This document shows positions 24,906-64,000 of a stretch of 64,000 nucleotides of DNA, in pieces. The stretch covers positions 9,961,001-10,025,000 of the forward strand of contig CM020507.1 in the NCBI GenBank assembly GCA_009823395.1, written 5' to 3'. This stretch comes from Thamnaconus septentrionalis (Eukaryota; Chordata; Actinopteri; Tetraodontiformes; Monacanthidae). The notes beneath the pieces are model-generated. The model was not told where the DNA came from and searched no databases. It was given only the letters and a program-made list of their open reading frames with translations. Position 1 is the stretch's first letter. The number at the start of each line of letters is the position of its first letter. A program made the translations under genes and the position numbers.

Positions 24906-25362
24906 TTTGTGAAGTGCTAATTATTAGCTCTTGCTTCATCTCTCCCACTCTCCCTCCTGTTTTAACAGTACACATATGTTCCCACCGGCGAGGGGAAGCC
25001 ATGAGGTAGGTGATGAAGTTGCACCCTAAATCCCCGGATGACTATTTCACTCCCACAGCCTTTAGATGAGGCCTCCCTTTTCATGACGCAGCGATGGAAG
25101 TAACACAGACAGGAAGGAGAACCATAAAATGATCACGCCACAGTTTATAGATCCCCAACTCTGGTGGTGTGTGTGTCATTATGCTTACAGGAAACACCAC
25201 TAGGTTGGCCTCAAGACCAAGGAAGAGTTTTTTTTTTATATTATCATTTGTTTCTGCTTTATAAGTTGGAGGTGGAGAGAGCCAAAAGCTAAAGGCCAGT
25301 ACAATGCGTATATATTTTATCCTGACACTGGCAGCTTTCAGCACAGTTTATGTATATTTAAA
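23881..25362. other. Intergenic region between smim15 and zswim6, left part
   Basis: AT-rich unique sequence, with a (GT)n array at 24866-24902. No supported coding region or RNA gene is seen. Confidence 0.6.
24866..24902. repeat. (GT)n microsatellite, 37 bp
   Basis: An uninterrupted GT run followed by a T tract. Confidence 0.93.
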
Positions 25363-25374
25363 ACTATAGCATTC

Positions 25375-25731
25375 CATCCATCCATTTTCAATGACTGCTT
25401 CTTCCTGAACTCAGGGCTGCGGGGGTCTGCTGGAGCCTCTCCCAGCTGTCATAGGGCAAAGGCAGGGTGACACCCTGGACAAGTTGCCAGTCCATTGCAG
25501 GGCCACATAGAATACATACCCTCACACACACGTACGGACAAATTCAGAGTTCATATTTCACCTCAAATGCATGTTTTTGGATTGTGGGAGGAAGCCGGAG
25601 AACCTGGAGAGAACACACGCAGACACAGAACAAGCAAACTCCACACAGAAAGGTCCCAGGGCCGGAATCGATCCCGGAACCTTCTTGCTATGAGGCGGCA
25701 GCGCTAACCACTGCATCGCTGTGCCACCCCC
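25375..25731 (-). mobile_element. tRNA-derived SINE-like retroposon with target-site duplication
   Basis: Read on the minus strand it begins GGGGGTGGCAC, carries TGGTTAGCGC (A-box-like) and GGGATCGATTCC (B-box-like), passes through a body with GTGTGGAGTTTGC and ends in GGATGGATG units. It is flanked by 12-bp direct repeats with one mismatch: ACTATAGCATTC at 25363-25374 and ACTATTGCATTC at 25732-25743. This shows insertion by target-primed reverse transcription. A related 5'-truncated copy lies at 42876-43155. Confidence 0.82.
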
Positions 25732-25743
25732 ACTATTGCATTC

Positions 25744-26130
25744 TCTCCCAAAATTATACTCATGACATCATAGGTTCTCCTCCTAAAAAAAATTTAAAAA
25801 AAGTATACAGCTTTTGTATACTTTTGTTTTTTTTTTTTTTTTGTTTTTACAGAGCACTCTCCTGTGGAACATCTGTGGAACAATGATATGTTAAATATTG
25901 CACGTAGGCGTGGTATGTGCAAGCTTGTGCGAGACATCTTTTTTCATTATTACTATTATTATTACTACTATTGCTCACGTCACTGCGCTGAAGATTTGCC
26001 GTCTCCAAGCTGCAACTCCAGTATGAAATACCACACAGCTGACCAAAATGACTAGCGTGTCTCCATCTATATATTTATGATTCTCTCCCACGCCCTCCCC
26101 GTCTCTGACAGCCGAGTCCTTTGACTTGAA
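25744..26130. other. Intergenic tail before the zswim6 CpG-rich promoter
   Basis: AT-rich sequence with T and ATT runs (25826-25842, 25940-25970). No gene is seen. Confidence 0.55.
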
Positions 26131-63999
<37,869 letters not shown>

Positions 64000-64000
64000 T

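Noticed and set aside
25660..25731. tRNA-like sequence on the minus strand
   Set aside because: A- and B-box-like motifs are present, but they form the head of a SINE with target duplications, and no intact cloverleaf was found.

Overview
The window reads as nuclear DNA of a ray-finned (teleost) fish. Genes are split by GT-AG introns, coding exons are short islands in long non-coding sequence, dinucleotide arrays are very abundant, and the interspersed repeats (hAT, Tc1/mariner-like and a tRNA-derived SINE with a CATC tail) are of kinds common in fish. Four protein-coding genes are present in the order ercc8(-), ndufaf2(+), smim15(-), zswim6(+). The same neighbourhood is known from human chromosome 5q12.1, so this is a conserved vertebrate synteny block.

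Layout. 1-6193: complete 12-exon ercc8 on the minus strand (400 aa, CSA, the WD40 substrate receptor of the CRL4 ubiquitin ligase in transcription-coupled repair). 6194-6656: a 463-bp head-to-head promoter shared with ndufaf2. 6657-21011: 4-exon ndufaf2 (162 aa, mitochondrial complex I assembly factor) with an 11-kb first intron rich in microsatellites, a telomere-like satellite and a Tc1/mariner-type MITE. 21012-22306: short convergent gap. 22307-22531: single-coding-exon smim15 (74 aa membrane microprotein), with a non-coding first exon near 23.75 kb. 23.8-26.6 kb: intergenic, with a SINE that has target-site duplications, then a GC-rich promoter. 26620 to the right edge: zswim6, 8 exons visible (582 codons plus one base), incomplete at the 3' end. 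Its first intron is 30.5 kb and holds most of the repeats: three (GA)n tracts of 120-133 bp, a 104-bp (GT)n, hAT elements, MITEs, and unique stretches that look like candidate regulatory elements.

The genes do not form one pathway. Ercc8 acts in nuclear DNA repair, ndufaf2 in mitochondrial respiration, smim15 is an uncharacterised membrane protein, and zswim6 is a SWIM zinc-finger protein tied to neural and craniofacial development. The functional link seen in the sequence is the shared ercc8/ndufaf2 promoter, where both genes also carry an upstream ATG within 11 nt of the main start.

I found no convincing previously undescribed biological system. The best second-look items are the upstream ATGs, an unidentified coding-like fragment on the minus strand at 42559-42690, a perfect 36-bp palindrome at 31350, the telomere-like satellite present at two loci, and unique AT-motif-rich blocks in zswim6 intron 1. 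Exon boundaries were read by eye from splice motifs, reading phase and remembered family sequence; no alignment was run.
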